Below, piece by piece: positions 26,827 through 36,288 of a stretch of DNA of 64,000 bases; the first letter of the stretch is position 1, and every line of letters begins with the position of its first letter. The notes below the pieces were generated by a model. It was not told where the DNA came from, made no database searches, and was given only the letters and a program-made list of their open reading frames with translations. Both the position numbers and the translations under genes were made by a program. This DNA comes from Bacteroidales bacterium (GTDB lineage Bacteria; Bacteroidota; Bacteroidia; Bacteroidales; UBA932): contig JAQXKS010000003.1 of NCBI GenBank assembly GCA_029010575.1, forward strand, positions 35,551 through 99,550. Direction: 5' to 3'.

Positions 26827-28756
26827 TGTAATCGTAATAGGCGGTGGTCATGCAGGATGTGAGGCAGCTATGGCCGCTTCGAGGATGGGCTCATCTACAC
26901 TCCTGATTACAATGGATATGAGTAAATATGCTCAAATGTCATGTAATCCGTCCATTGGTGGAATAGCTAAAGGTCAGATAGTAAGAGAAATAGACGCTTT
27001 AGGAGGTTTTTCCGGAATTATTACTGACCTTAGTACTATCCAATTCAGGATGCTTAACAAGTCAAAGGGTCCTGCAATGTGGAGTCCAAGAGCTCAGTGT
27101 GACAGAGTCCTCTACAGCACATATTGGAGAAAACTCCTCGAAAATGCACCAAGCCTTAATTTGTGGCAGGACAATGTAGCCGATTTTATCTTCGAAGGGG
27201 ATCGCATTGTCAAAGTAATTACCGATACAGGTGCAGAATTTGAGGCAGATTGTATTATCATAACAGCCGGAACATTTCTAAACGGACGCATCTTTATCGG
27301 TGACCGCAGTTTCGAAGGGGGAAGAATTTCAGAACCATCTTCAAACTCAATCTCTAGAATAATAGACGAAAGGGGAGTAACTATAAACAGGATGAAGACT
27401 GGTACTCCTCCCAGAATAGATATAAGGTCAGTTAACCTGAGTAAATTGCAGCGACAGGAAGGAGATGAATCACCAGGAAAGTTCTCTTTCCTGAATTATC
27501 TTTCACCGATCCAGGATGGTATTAAACAGATGCCATGTTACATTGCCCACACCAATCTTCAAGTGCATGATATCCTAAAGAATGCATTTGAATATTCTCC
27601 TCTCTTCTCAGGCAAGATCAAAGGAATCGGGCCCAGATATTGTCCCAGCATTGAAGATAAACTCAGAACATTCCCGGATAAAACAGAGCATCAGCTTTTC
27701 CTGGAACCTGAAGGATGGAATACCAATGAATATTATCTTCAGGGATTCTCCTCATCGTTACCTTTGGAAACTCAGCTCACTGCACTCAAACATGTAGAGG
27801 GATTTGAAGATGTTCATGTCTATCGTCCAGGGTATGCAATAGAGTATGACTATTTCGATCCACGTTTCCTTGATCATACACTCCGATCAAAGGTAATACA
27901 GAATCTTTTCTTCGCAGGACAGGTAAATGGAACCACCGGTTATGAAGAGGCTGCGGCTCAAGGATTGATAGCGGGTATAAATGCTCATAACTATCATATG
28001 GGTCTGGATAAATTCGTTCTTGGCAGAGACGAAGCTTACATTGGAGTATTGATTGACGACTTGGTAACCAAGGGTGTAGATGAGCCTTACAGAATGTTTA
28101 CATCCAGAGCTGAACATAGAATAATCCTTAGGCAGGATAATGCGGATTTTCGCCTTACTGCCAAATCGTATGAAGCAGGCCTGGCGGATAAATATCGCTA
28201 CACTCTCGTAAAGAATAAAAAAGATTCTTTTAATCTGTTGGTTGATAAAATCAGGAGTACCGTTGTAAATGAAGATCCTAATTATATTAATCCGAAAACA
28301 ATCGAAAATATCCTTACGAGACCGGAGATGACTTACAAGCTGGTAAAAAAATATGTTCCATGTGGAACATTGGCTAAAGTTTCCAAGTTAAATGATATGT
28401 ATCTTCCGTATGCAACAGGTGATGCTATTCAGCTATTTTCACAATTCAGAGACAAAAGAGTGGATCAGGTAGTCGTAACTAAAAAGCAATTTATGTCAGA
28501 ATTGGGTAGTGTAGTTGAGAATGAAATCAAGTATAAAGGTTATATTGAAAGGGAGAGAGCAGCAGCTGAAAAAGCTAAGAGGTTAGAGAGATTGGTAATT
28601 CCGGATAATTTCGATTACTCAAAAATATTGTCACTCTCAATTGAGTCAAGGATAAAACTGGCCAGGTATAAACCTCGAAATATTGCTGAAGCATCTAAGA
28701 TACCAGGAGTATCACCTGCTGATATTTCAGTTCTTTTGATCTATTTCGGTCGATAA
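26810..28756 (+). CDS. mnmG: tRNA uridine-5-carboxymethylaminomethyl modification enzyme MnmG
   Basis: 648 residues (GidA). With MnmE it modifies U34 of tRNAs reading NNA/NNG codons, using FAD, THF and glycine. The N-terminus has VIVIGGGHAGCEAAMAASRMG (FAD fold) and MSCNPSIGGIAKGQIVREIDALGG. TGTFLNG is present as TAGTFLNGRI; FFAGQVNGTTGYEEAAAQGLIAGINA and TSRAEHRIILRQDNAD are also classic. Its ATG lies inside the 3' end of ybeY. A strong hairpin shared with gcvH follows the stop. Confidence 0.97.
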   Translation: MTERYNVIVIGGGHAGCEAAMAASRMGSSTLLITMDMSKYAQMSCNPSIGGIAKGQIVREIDALGGFSGIITDLSTIQFRMLNKSKGPAMWSPRAQCDRVLYSTYWRKLLENAPSLNLWQDNVADFIFEGDRIVKVITDTGAEFEADCIIITAGTFLNGRIFIGDRSFEGGRISEPSSNSISRIIDERGVTINRMKTGTPPRIDIRSVNLSKLQRQEGDESPGKFSFLNYLSPIQDGIKQMPCYIAHTNLQVHDILKNAFEYSPLFSGKIKGIGPRYCPSIEDKLRTFPDKTEHQLFLEPEGWNTNEYYLQGFSSSLPLETQLTALKHVEGFEDVHVYRPGYAIEYDYFDPRFLDHTLRSKVIQNLFFAGQVNGTTGYEEAAAQGLIAGINAHNYHMGLDKFVLGRDEAYIGVLIDDLVTKGVDEPYRMFTSRAEHRIILRQDNADFRLTAKSYEAGLADKYRYTLVKNKKDSFNLLVDKIRSTVVNEDPNYINPKTIENILTRPEMTYKLVKKYVPCGTLAKVSKLNDMYLPYATGDAIQLFSQFRDKRVDQVVVTKKQFMSELGSVVENEIKYKGYIERERAAAEKAKRLERLVIPDNFDYSKILSLSIESRIKLARYKPRNIAEASKIPGVSPADISVLLIYFGR

Positions 28757-28782
28757 ATAATCAATTGTAAATACCAAAAAAT

Positions 28783-28819
28783 CAGGAGGCTCGAAGTCAA
28801 TTTCACTTCGAGCCTCCTG
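28783..28819. terminator. Bidirectional terminator between mnmG and gcvH
   Basis: A perfect 15-bp stem (28783-28797 with 28805-28819) with a 7-base loop. The plus side is followed by TTTAATT and the minus side by ATTTTTT, so it can end both convergent transcripts and looks stronger for gcvH. Confidence 0.85.
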
Positions 28820-28841
28820 TTTAATTATAGGTGTTATTCAA

Positions 28842-29216
28842 TTAGCAAATTGCTGTGTATGCATCTGCATCGAGAAGTTCTTCGATTTCTGCAGGATTAG
28901 CAATCTTAACTTTAATCATCCAACCCTTTCCGTAAGGATCAGTGTTGACAGCCTGAGGTTCAGCTTCGAGTTCTTCGTTAACTTCGATAACTTCACCGGT
29001 GAGGGGCATGAGTGCATCAGCTACTGTCTTAACAGCTTCAATAGCTCCGAAAACTTCATCTTTGTTAACGGTTTCACCCAAAGTCTGGATGTCTACGAAT
29101 ACGATGTCGCCAAGCTGGTCCTGAGCAAAATCTGTAATACCAACAACTGCTACATCACCTTCAATTCTGACCCATTCATGGTCTTTAGTGTACTTTAATT
29201 CTTTAGGAGTATTCAT
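28842..29216 (-). CDS. gcvH: Glycine cleavage system H protein
   Basis: 124 residues. The H protein carries the lipoyl arm that shuttles the aminomethyl group between P, T and L proteins. [14 protein letters not shown] starts the fold, and [20 protein letters not shown] holds the lipoylated Lys (in EAVKTVAD). The end [17 protein letters not shown] fits the family. No gcvT or gcvP gene is in the window. The gene is strongly codon-biased, suggesting high expression. It is flanked by its own -7 box and a shared terminator, so it is a single-gene unit. Confidence 0.96.
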   Translation of the reverse strand: MNTPKELKYTKDHEWVRIEGDVAVVGITDFAQDQLGDIVFVDIQTLGETVNKDEVFGAIEAVKTVADALMPLTGEVIEVNEELEAEPQAVNTDPYGKGWMIKVKIANPAEIEELLDADAYTAIC

Positions 29217-29242
29217 TTTTGCAAAAATTTTAAAAGATTCTA

Positions 29243-29250
29243 CAAATGTA
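29243..29250 (-). promoter_or_regulatory. Putative -7 box of gcvH
   Basis: CAAATGTA on plus reads TACATTTG on minus, matching TAnnTTTG, 27 bases before the gcvH start. Confidence 0.4.
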
Positions 29251-29280
29251 TAAAAAGAGTTTTATTAAACAAAAACAAAG

Positions 29281-29862
29281 TTATAGAAGCTTCAGACCTT
29301 TCTTTATAATCTCCTCAAGGGAAAGATTTGTCTCTTTCTTTAAGATGGTAGCTACTGCCTTTTCCACAGCTCCTTTTGCAAATCCCAAATTGATAAGAGC
29401 TGCTGTAGCCTCAGCTGCAAAATTATTATCATTAGCTCCAAGATCAAGCTCTGAGCCTCCTTGTCTGGCAATTTTGTCTTTTAGTTCTATAATCAGCTTC
29501 TGGGCTGTTTTAAGCCCTATGCCCTTTACTCCCTTTATTTTGTTTACATCAGCCGAGCTTACTGCGTTGCAGATCTCATCTGCCGTGAGTGATGAGAGCA
29601 TCATTCTTGCTGTTCCTGGACCTATTCCCGAAACACCAATCAGCAGAGAAAAGATTCTTCTCTCCTCTTTGTCGTAAAAACCATAGAAAGACTCCTCTTC
29701 TTCTCTGAGGTGGTGGTATATATAGACTTTTGTCTCTTTGCAATCCTTGAATTTTTCGTAACTGTTGAGCGAGATTGCAATTCTGTAACCTATGCCTGAG
29801 CACTCTACTACCATTTCTGCCGGAGAGAGTTCTTCTATTGTCCCTTTTATATAGTCGTACAT
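29281..29862 (-). CDS. ruvA: Holliday junction branch migration protein RuvA
   Basis: 193 residues. RuvA binds four-way junctions as a tetramer and loads RuvB. Domain I (OB-fold) includes MYDYIKGTIEELSPAEMVVE and IYHHLREEEESFYGF. Domain II carries two helix-hairpin-helix motifs, LIGVSGIGPGTARMML and IKGVKGIGLKTAQKLIIELKD. Domain III ends in LNLSLEEIIKKGLKLL-type sequence for RuvB contact. It is divergent from sufS and unlinked to ruvB (16138), as is common in this phylum. Confidence 0.95.
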   Translation of the reverse strand: MYDYIKGTIEELSPAEMVVECSGIGYRIAISLNSYEKFKDCKETKVYIYHHLREEEESFYGFYDKEERRIFSLLIGVSGIGPGTARMMLSSLTADEICNAVSSADVNKIKGVKGIGLKTAQKLIIELKDKIARQGGSELDLGANDNNFAAEATAALINLGFAKGAVEKAVATILKKETNLSLEEIIKKGLKLL

Positions 29863-29878
29863 ATTTATTATTTTCCCC

Positions 29879-29896
29879 CAAAAATAGTTACTTTTG
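29879..29896. promoter_or_regulatory. Back-to-back -7 boxes for ruvA and sufS
   Basis: CAAAAATA at 29879-29886 reads TATTTTTG on minus (for ruvA), and TACTTTTG at 29889-29896 on plus (for sufS). Both match TAnnTTTG and are only two bases apart, so RNA polymerase could not occupy both promoters at once. Confidence 0.45.
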
Positions 29897-29913
29897 CACC
29901 ATAATCAAAGAAT

Positions 29914-31134
29914 ATGAAATTAATAGAACAGATACGTTCAGAGTTTTCCTACATATCGCAGGGTTGTAATGGCAGAAATGTAGTCTATTTCGATAATGCT
30001 GCTACCTCACAGAGGCCCGATTCACTTCTGAGGAAGCTGGATGAGTGGCAGCGTTATGCCAATGCAAATGTCCATCGTGCGGTTCACTGCTTGAGTGCAA
30101 ATGCTACAGAAAACTATGAAGCTGCAAGGGCGGCTGTCAGAGATTTTATAAATGCATCCTCAGAGAGGGAAATTATATTTACCTCTGGAACCACTGCCTC
30201 TATAAATCTTCTTGCCAATATATTTTCTCAAGCAAAGATAGGGCAGGGTGACACTATACTCATTACCCATGCAGAACACCATTCCAATATGGTCCCATGG
30301 CAGATGGTGTGCAAGAGCAGAGGTGCCAGATTGGAGTATATACCAATTAAAGAGAATGGAGAGTGGGATCTAAGTATTCTGGATGGGCTACTTGCATCTT
30401 CGAGAGTGAAGATTATTTCTGCAGCTCATATATCAAATGTGCTCGGAATTGTAAATCCGGTGGAAGAACTTATAAAGAAGGCGCATTCGTATGGAGTACC
30501 TGTACATATTGATGGTGCTCAGGGTATAGTCCATTCCAAAGTCGATGTCCGTGCACTTGATTGTGATTTCTACTCTTTTTCCGGACATAAGATGTATGCA
30601 GCTACCGGAACCGGTGTACTCTATGGCAAACTGAATTTTCTGGAAGAGCTTCCTCCATGGATGGGTGGCGGTGATATGGTTGATACTGTTACGTATAGTG
30701 GTACCACATATAATGTACCTCCATTGAAATTTGAAGCCGGAACTCCTAACTTTACAGGCCAGGCTACACTGCTTCCGGCCATAGAGTTCATGAAACAGTT
30801 ACGCTCGTCGGAGATAATAGAGAATGAGAAGATGCTCATTGCATATCTTGAAGAGCAGTTGCGGAATATCGATGGTCTGAGAATTTTGGGCGACAGTCCG
30901 GCAAGAACACTTCTTTTCTCTTTTGTAGTGGAGGGAGTCCACCATAGTGATATTGCTACTTTGATGGATCAGATGGGATTTGCATTAAGATCTGGGCTTC
31001 TCTGTTCTGAGCCCTTGATTGATAAATTCGGTTATAACGGAGTAGTGAGAATATCTCCTGCTCCCTATAATACAATGCAGGAGTGTGAGCAATTCATAAA
31101 ATCGCTCAGAAGAGTTATATCAATGCTTAAATAA
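29914..31134 (+). CDS. sufS: Cysteine desulfurase SufS
   Basis: 406 residues, class-V aminotransferase fold, PLP-dependent. It takes sulfur from cysteine for Fe-S assembly. VVYFDNAATSQRP, NVHRAVHCLSANAT, the THAEHHSNMVPW substrate block, DGAQGIVHSKVDVRALDCDFYSFSGHKMYA with the PLP Lys, and the C-terminal LRSGLLCSEPL with the persulfide Cys are present. sufE follows by 35 bases. The sufBCD scaffold genes are not here. Confidence 0.95.
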   Translation: MKLIEQIRSEFSYISQGCNGRNVVYFDNAATSQRPDSLLRKLDEWQRYANANVHRAVHCLSANATENYEAARAAVRDFINASSEREIIFTSGTTASINLLANIFSQAKIGQGDTILITHAEHHSNMVPWQMVCKSRGARLEYIPIKENGEWDLSILDGLLASSRVKIISAAHISNVLGIVNPVEELIKKAHSYGVPVHIDGAQGIVHSKVDVRALDCDFYSFSGHKMYAATGTGVLYGKLNFLEELPPWMGGGDMVDTVTYSGTTYNVPPLKFEAGTPNFTGQATLLPAIEFMKQLRSSEIIENEKMLIAYLEEQLRNIDGLRILGDSPARTLLFSFVVEGVHHSDIATLMDQMGFALRSGLLCSEPLIDKFGYNGVVRISPAPYNTMQECEQFIKSLRRVISMLK

Positions 31135-31169
31135 AGATAGTGTAAATAATTATAAAACAACAATATAAG

Positions 31170-31580
31170 ATGTCAATACAAGAAGTTCAAGAGGAGATAG
31201 TCAATGATTTTTCCGCTTTCGAAGAGTGGATGGACAAGTATGAGTATATCATAGAACTTGGAAAATCTCTTCCAATTATTGATTCAAGCGAAAAAGTAGA
31301 TAGTAATCTTATTAAAGGCTGTCAATCGCGAGTTTGGGTGCACACTTCGTTCGAAGATGGCAAACTCTATTTTACCGCCGACAGTGATGCTATCATTACC
31401 AAGGGAATAATATCCCTTCTTATAAAAGTATACAATGGAAGGACTCCGTCTGAAATACTCTCTTCAGACTTGAGTTTTATAGATAGGATAGGGCTTAAAG
31501 AGAATTTGACACCCACGAGAACCAACGGACTGCTATCAATGATTGAACAGATAAGAACTGAAGCTTCCAAACATTTGTAG
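31170..31580 (+). CDS. sufE: Sulfur acceptor protein SufE
   Basis: 136 residues. SufE takes persulfide from SufS and passes it to SufB. The family core LIKGCQSRVWVHTSFEDGKLYFTADSDA is present in pieces (GCQSRVW with the acceptor Cys at about residue 51), with GIISLLIKVYNGRTPSEIL and IGLKENLTPTRTNGLLSMIEQI. It is in line with sufS and followed three bases later by a DUF59 gene. Confidence 0.93.
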   Translation: MSIQEVQEEIVNDFSAFEEWMDKYEYIIELGKSLPIIDSSEKVDSNLIKGCQSRVWVHTSFEDGKLYFTADSDAIITKGIISLLIKVYNGRTPSEILSSDLSFIDRIGLKENLTPTRTNGLLSMIEQIRTEASKHL

Positions 31581-31583
31581 AAT

Positions 31584-31895
31584 ATGGACAAAAAGACACT
31601 AAACAGAAATATAGTAAGGGCTCTCAGACAGGTCTATGATCCTGAGATACCTGTTAATATTTATGACTTGGGCCTTATTTATGAAATAAGGATTGATGAA
31701 GATCAGAAGGTATTCATCAAGATGACACTAACTGCTCCAAATTGTCCTATGGCAGACAATCTGGTGGAGGAAGTCCACCATGCAGTATGTGATGTTCCCG
31801 GAGTCACAGGTGCTGCCATAGAGCTGACATTTGAGCCTGAATGGGACAAATCCCGTATGAGCGATGCCGCACTCCTGGAGTTGGGGCTGTTATGA
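31584..31895 (+). CDS. DUF59/MIP18-family iron-sulfur assembly factor (SufT-like)
   Basis: 103 residues. VYDPEIPVNIYDLGLIYEIR (about 18-37) and TLTAPNCPMADNLVEEVHHA, with the conserved Cys, identify the MIP18/PaaD-like family. Such proteins help mature Fe-S clusters. The gene is directly behind sufE, consistent with that role. It ends eight bases before the likely folK start. Confidence 0.9.
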   Translation: MDKKTLNRNIVRALRQVYDPEIPVNIYDLGLIYEIRIDEDQKVFIKMTLTAPNCPMADNLVEEVHHAVCDVPGVTGAAIELTFEPEWDKSRMSDAALLELGLL

Positions 31896-31902
31896 TCGTG
31901 CT

Positions 31903-32382
31903 ATGATAAAAGGAAAAATCAGCAGGGTGACACTCATCCTGGGCTCTGATCTGGGAGATAGGGAGGCAAATCTTAATATTGCCAAATCACTTATTATTAC
32001 AGAGTTGGCTTCTTATCTTTTCTCCGATATCACTGAAACCCAGATAATCGAAAGCAAGGCATGGGGCTTTGAGAGTCAGAGACTGTTCCTTAATCAGGCT
32101 ATCTCTTTCCTGACAACTGTTACTCCTGAACAGATGCTCTCCGTCTGCAAGTGGGTCGAGCAGAAGATGGGCAGGGTTGAACACCAGGCCCAATACGACT
32201 CAGACGGAAAAAGGGTTTACAGTTCAAGGATAATCGATATTGACATTGTTCTTTTTGCAGATGTCGTAATGAATACCCCGGAGCTGACGATACCTCATCC
32301 GCAGATAAGGGAGAGAGAGTACGCAATGAAATTGATTTCCGAAATGGAAGAGCTACTTCATGGTGAGCTTATAATACCTTGA
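31903..32382 (+). CDS. folK: 2-amino-4-hydroxy-6-hydroxymethyldihydropteridine pyrophosphokinase
   Basis: 159 residues from the ATG at 31903 (MIKGKISRVTLILGSDLGDR); an upstream in-frame ATG at 31864 would overlap the DUF59 gene. FolK transfers pyrophosphate from ATP to the pterin alcohol in folate synthesis. LGSDLGDREANL, FLNQAISFLT, MGR and the signature SRIIDIDIVLFADVVMNTPELTIPHPQIREREY fit, in shorter pieces. It converges on the glycerate kinase gene with a 30-base tail overlap. Confidence 0.92.
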   Translation: MIKGKISRVTLILGSDLGDREANLNIAKSLIITELASYLFSDITETQIIESKAWGFESQRLFLNQAISFLTTVTPEQMLSVCKWVEQKMGRVEHQAQYDSDGKRVYSSRIIDIDIVLFADVVMNTPELTIPHPQIREREYAMKLISEMEELLHGELIIP

Positions 32383-33561
32383 TATGTAGTTAGATATGTA
32401 TTTTATTATGATTTCTCTGGTCTTTGTGAAGGCATCGTTCGTGCAGGTAGCTTTGCTATTGACCTCAATAATCTCCTCAAAGCCGCACCTGTTCAGATCT
32501 TCCTTGTCCATCTCAATCTTGCCTGTTACAAGGATACACTTTTTTCCATATTTGCGGGAGAGGTCTAGTACCCCGGAAGGAAGTTTTCCCAGCAGTGACT
32601 GACGATCAAATTTTCCCTCTCCTGTAAAGACAATTTCACTCTCCTTGATCTTCTCTTCAAGACCACTGAGCCATGCGAAATACTGCCATCCCGGAATCAT
32701 CTGAGCATTCAGGAGAGAGAGGAATGCAAAACCCACTCCACCTGCAGCTCCGCTTCCGGCTGCTGCTGTCAGAGAATTATCATTTACGAAATCGGTAACA
32801 ACCTTTGCCCAGTTTTTCATTCCATCCTCAAGTTCTTCAATCAATGATGGGCTCTCTTGTGGGCCAAGTTTCTGATGTGCGAACATAAGTGAAGCCCCGT
32901 ATTCTCCTGTTAAAGGATTCTTCACATCGCATACTATTTTGATTTTTGTCTCTTTAAGATGTGGAGTCATCCCAGGGAGATATTTATCGCTGATGGCTGT
33001 TATTCCCTTGAGAAATGATGCTACATCAGGAATAGTCGCAGTCTTTCCGGTGGTGAAAGAATAACCCAGTGCAGCCAGCATTCCATACCCTCCGTCATTG
33101 GTTCCGCTGCCTCCTATGGCGATGGTTATATCCCTTATACCTTGTTCCTCTATTAAGGAATTTATAACCACTCCCAGTCCATATGTAGTGGAGCGTCCCA
33201 GCGCTCTTTGTTTTTTGGGAATCATTTGCAGGCCACATACTGAAGCCATCTCCACAAATGCAGCTGTGTCATTGTTATATAGCAGTACCGGCACCTGTAC
33301 AGGCGCTCCTAAATGGTTAACACTCTCAATGAAAGTAGTTCTGAATGGAGTACCTCTATCTGTGAAGATATTGCTCACTGCGCATAGGCTGCCATCCCCT
33401 CCATCTGCAAGAGGCAATATAGAGATAGACTGTTTGACTTCTTGAATGTTTAGTCCCAAGTCGAGACAGCCCTTCAATATACCGTTTCTGATGGCATCTG
33501 CAACCTCCGAAGAGGTAAGATTGCCCTTGAATTTGTCAGTGGCTATTACAATTTTTTCCAT
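32353..33561 (-). CDS. Glycerate kinase (GlxK/GarK family)
   Basis: 402 residues from the ATG at 33561 (MEKIVIATDKFKGNLTSSEV); an ATG two codons earlier is possible. It phosphorylates glycerate, giving 2- or 3-phosphoglycerate. PLADGGDGSLCAV, GGSGTNDGGYGMLAALGY, AAAGSGAAGGVGFAFLSL and VFTGEGKFDRQSLLGKLPSGV are all family blocks. Its 3' end overlaps folK by 30 bases in convergent orientation. A -7 box lies 14 bases before the start. Confidence 0.92.
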   Translation of the reverse strand: MEKIVIATDKFKGNLTSSEVADAIRNGILKGCLDLGLNIQEVKQSISILPLADGGDGSLCAVSNIFTDRGTPFRTTFIESVNHLGAPVQVPVLLYNNDTAAFVEMASVCGLQMIPKKQRALGRSTTYGLGVVINSLIEEQGIRDITIAIGGSGTNDGGYGMLAALGYSFTTGKTATIPDVASFLKGITAISDKYLPGMTPHLKETKIKIVCDVKNPLTGEYGASLMFAHQKLGPQESPSLIEELEDGMKNWAKVVTDFVNDNSLTAAAGSGAAGGVGFAFLSLLNAQMIPGWQYFAWLSGLEEKIKESEIVFTGEGKFDRQSLLGKLPSGVLDLSRKYGKKCILVTGKIEMDKEDLNRCGFEEIIEVNSKATCTNDAFTKTREIIIKYISNYISRYYKLTMK

Positions 33562-33574
33562 AATCATTAGTCGG

Positions 33575-33620
33575 CAAAGATATATAAAACGACAACATAG
33601 TTGATTTTTTTATAAATTTG
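33575..33620. promoter_or_regulatory. Divergent -7 boxes for glycerate kinase and glycyl-tRNA synthetase
   Basis: CAAAGATA at 33575-33582 reads TATCTTTG on minus. TAAATTTG at 33613-33620 is on plus, 22 bases before the synthetase ATG. Both match TAnnTTTG. Confidence 0.42.
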
Positions 33621-33642
33621 CGACTTATAAATCTTTTATGAA

Positions 33643-35193
33643 ATGACACAGGAAGAAGTATTCAAACAGTTGACATCCCATGCAAAAGAGTATGGTTTTG
33701 TATTCCAATCAAGCGAAATCTATGATGGTCTGAGCGCAGTTTACGATTACGGACAGCTTGGGGTGGAGCTTAAGAACAATATCAAGAAATACTGGTGGGA
33801 TGCAATGGTTCGTCTGAACGAAAATATTGTAGGAATAGATTCTGCAATTTTCATGCACCCTAAAATCTGGCAGGCATCTGGACATGTGGGAGCATTCAAT
33901 GACCCACTTATAGATAATAAGGACTCCAAAAAGAGATACCGTGCCGATGTTCTCATCGAAGATTATATAGCCAAGATTGAAGAAAAGATCAACAAGGATA
34001 TAGAGAAGGGCAAAAAGAAATTCGGAGACAGTTTCAATGAAGAGCAGTTCCGTGCCACCAATCCGAACGTTCTGCGCAATGTCGCTAAAATGGAACAGGT
34101 AAGGGCAAGGATGGCAGCGGCCCTCAATAACAATGACCTTGCTGAGCTGCGCCAGATAATTATCGACTGTGAAATAGCCTGTCCGATATCTGGAACCAAA
34201 AACTGGACAGATGTTCGTCAGTTCAATCTCATGTTCAGCACCCAGCTCGGAAACATTTCAGACGAATCCGGAGTCATCTATCTAAGGCCCGAAACAGCTC
34301 AGGGTATCTTCGTTAATTTCCTTAATGTCCAGAAGACAGGCAGAATGAAGATTCCATTCGGAATAGCACAGATAGGGAAGGCATTCAGAAACGAGATAGT
34401 CGCTCGTCAGTTCATCTTCAGAATGAGAGAGTTCGAGCAGATGGAGATGCAGTTCTTCGTAAGACCTGGTCAGGAACTTGAGTGGTTTGCAAAATGGAAA
34501 GAAAATAGACTTCAGTGGCACAAGGCACTCGGACTTGGTGATGAAAAGTACCGTTTCCACGAGCATGAAAAGCTGGCACACTACGCCAATGCAGCTGTAG
34601 ATATAGAATTCGAGTTCCCGTTTGGATTCAAGGAGCTGGAAGGTATCCACTCTCGCACAGATTTTGACCTTGGCCAGCATCAAAAGTTCTCCGGAAGAAA
34701 GATTCAGTATTTCGATCCCGAAACAAATGAAAGTTACACTCCGTACGTAATAGAGACATCTATAGGATTGGACAGAATGTTCCTTGCTGTACTCTCTTCA
34801 GCATATACTGAAGAAAAGCTTGAAAATGGAGAAGAGAGAGTAGTACTGAGAATACCTCCAGTCCTTGCCCCTGTAAAACTTGCAGTGCTTCCGTTGGTAA
34901 AGAAAGACGGACTTCCCGAAGTTGCACGCAGGATAATGGACGATCTTAAATTCGACTTCAATTGTCAGTACGATGAAAAGGACAGCATAGGAAAGAGATA
35001 CCGTCGTCAGGATGCAATAGGAACCCCCTATTGCATAACCATAGACCACGACACTCTTACTGATAATTGTGTGACTATAAGAGATAGAGATACAATGCAG
35101 CAGAATCGTATAAGTATCGACAGTCTCAGAGATTACATCTCAGAGAGAGTCGGCTACAAGAATGTATTCCGCAAACTTCATAAGATAGACTAA
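33643..35193 (+). CDS. glyS: Glycine--tRNA ligase, alpha2 type
   Basis: 516 residues, the homodimeric class-II synthetase found in Bacteroidota (unlike the alpha2-beta2 form of E. coli). Motif 2 region RPETAQGIFVNFLNV and KIPFGIAQIGKAFRNEI, FIFRMREFEQMEMQFFV, motif 3 TSIGLDRMFLAVLSS and the anticodon-binding domain start VLAPVKLAVLPLVKK are present. The C-terminal block CQYDEKDSIGKRYRRQDAIG fits the tRNA-binding domain. The DHOD-like gene follows by 20 bases. Confidence 0.96.
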   Translation: MTQEEVFKQLTSHAKEYGFVFQSSEIYDGLSAVYDYGQLGVELKNNIKKYWWDAMVRLNENIVGIDSAIFMHPKIWQASGHVGAFNDPLIDNKDSKKRYRADVLIEDYIAKIEEKINKDIEKGKKKFGDSFNEEQFRATNPNVLRNVAKMEQVRARMAAALNNNDLAELRQIIIDCEIACPISGTKNWTDVRQFNLMFSTQLGNISDESGVIYLRPETAQGIFVNFLNVQKTGRMKIPFGIAQIGKAFRNEIVARQFIFRMREFEQMEMQFFVRPGQELEWFAKWKENRLQWHKALGLGDEKYRFHEHEKLAHYANAAVDIEFEFPFGFKELEGIHSRTDFDLGQHQKFSGRKIQYFDPETNESYTPYVIETSIGLDRMFLAVLSSAYTEEKLENGEERVVLRIPPVLAPVKLAVLPLVKKDGLPEVARRIMDDLKFDFNCQYDEKDSIGKRYRRQDAIGTPYCITIDHDTLTDNCVTIRDRDTMQQNRISIDSLRDYISERVGYKNVFRKLHKID

Positions 35194-35213
35194 ACATTTA
35201 ACATTGAGGAGTT

Positions 35214-36200
35214 ATGGCAGATTTATCAACCAAATGGACAGGACTGAACCTGAAGAGTCCTGTGATAGTCAGCAGTTGCGGCCTTACCGCAGATCAAGAA
35301 AAAGTGGCTTTGATGGAAAAAGCCGGTGCAGGAGCTGTCGTCGTTAAATCTCTTTTCGAGGAGCAGATCCGAAATGAAGTTGAATATCTCAGTGCATCCG
35401 GAAGCGATCACACAGAGATGGACGACTATATGCACTCCTATATTCGTCATAACTCCATAGCTCAATATTGTGCCAATATTACAAGGCTTAAATCCACTAT
35501 CTCTATTCCTGTGATAGCAAGCATTAACTGCTATACACCGGGGACATGGGTGGAATTTGCAAAAGAGATGCAGAAAGCAGGCGCAGATGCAATTGAAGTG
35601 AACCTTTACGAAATACCCCTTGACAAGAACTTATCTCCTGAGATTATTGAAAGAAGATACCTGGATGTCGTTAAAGAGATAGTCAAGAGTGTGACCATCC
35701 CAGTTTCGGTGAAGATCGGGCAGAATTTTACATCAATAACCAACTTCATCAATAAACTATACTCATTCGGTGCCAAAGGTGTAGTAATTTTCAATCGCTT
35801 CTTTACTCCAGACATAAATTTGGACTCCCTCTCGCTTGTCCCTTCATCGCCGCTCTCACATGAGTACGAGTATATTCACAATTTGCGTTGGACTGCAATC
35901 ATTTCATCCAGTGTAAGTTCTATTGATATTGCCACAACAACAGGTATTCATACTCCTGATGCGGCGATAAAGACTATACTGGCCGGAGCAAAAGCAGTAC
36001 AGATCTGTTCGACAATCTACAAAAACGGAATTGACCGTATAACACTTATAAACGAAGAACTTGCCAAGTTCATGGATGAACGCAACTTCTCTTCCATCGA
36101 ACAGATGAGAGGAATACTTAACTACTCATGTATAAAGGATCCAGCCATGTATGAGAGGGTTCAGTTCATGAAGAGCTTCGGAGGCTACAAGAATGTTTAG
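35214..36200 (+). CDS. Dihydroorotate dehydrogenase-like flavoprotein
   Basis: 328 residues with a TIM-barrel of the DHOD class. LSTKWTGLNLKSPVIVSSCG (start), ALMEKAGAGAVVVKSLFEEQI, PVIASINCYT, IPVSVKIGQN and the phosphate-binding end ILAGAKAVQICSTIYKNG are visible. True class-1 DHODs have an NxSxPN block with the catalytic Cys or Ser; here that place reads VNLYEIP. Pyrimidine synthesis is therefore doubtful and the name should stay generic. Downstream is a terminator hairpin. Confidence 0.85.
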   Translation: MADLSTKWTGLNLKSPVIVSSCGLTADQEKVALMEKAGAGAVVVKSLFEEQIRNEVEYLSASGSDHTEMDDYMHSYIRHNSIAQYCANITRLKSTISIPVIASINCYTPGTWVEFAKEMQKAGADAIEVNLYEIPLDKNLSPEIIERRYLDVVKEIVKSVTIPVSVKIGQNFTSITNFINKLYSFGAKGVVIFNRFFTPDINLDSLSLVPSSPLSHEYEYIHNLRWTAIISSSVSSIDIATTTGIHTPDAAIKTILAGAKAVQICSTIYKNGIDRITLINEELAKFMDERNFSSIEQMRGILNYSCIKDPAMYERVQFMKSFGGYKNV

Positions 36201-36288
36201 GTGGTTCTTCACAATACAGATATAAAGAAGATTCACCCGCCCTTTATACGACTATTCCTAGAATATAAGGGCAAACCTTTTAAAATGA

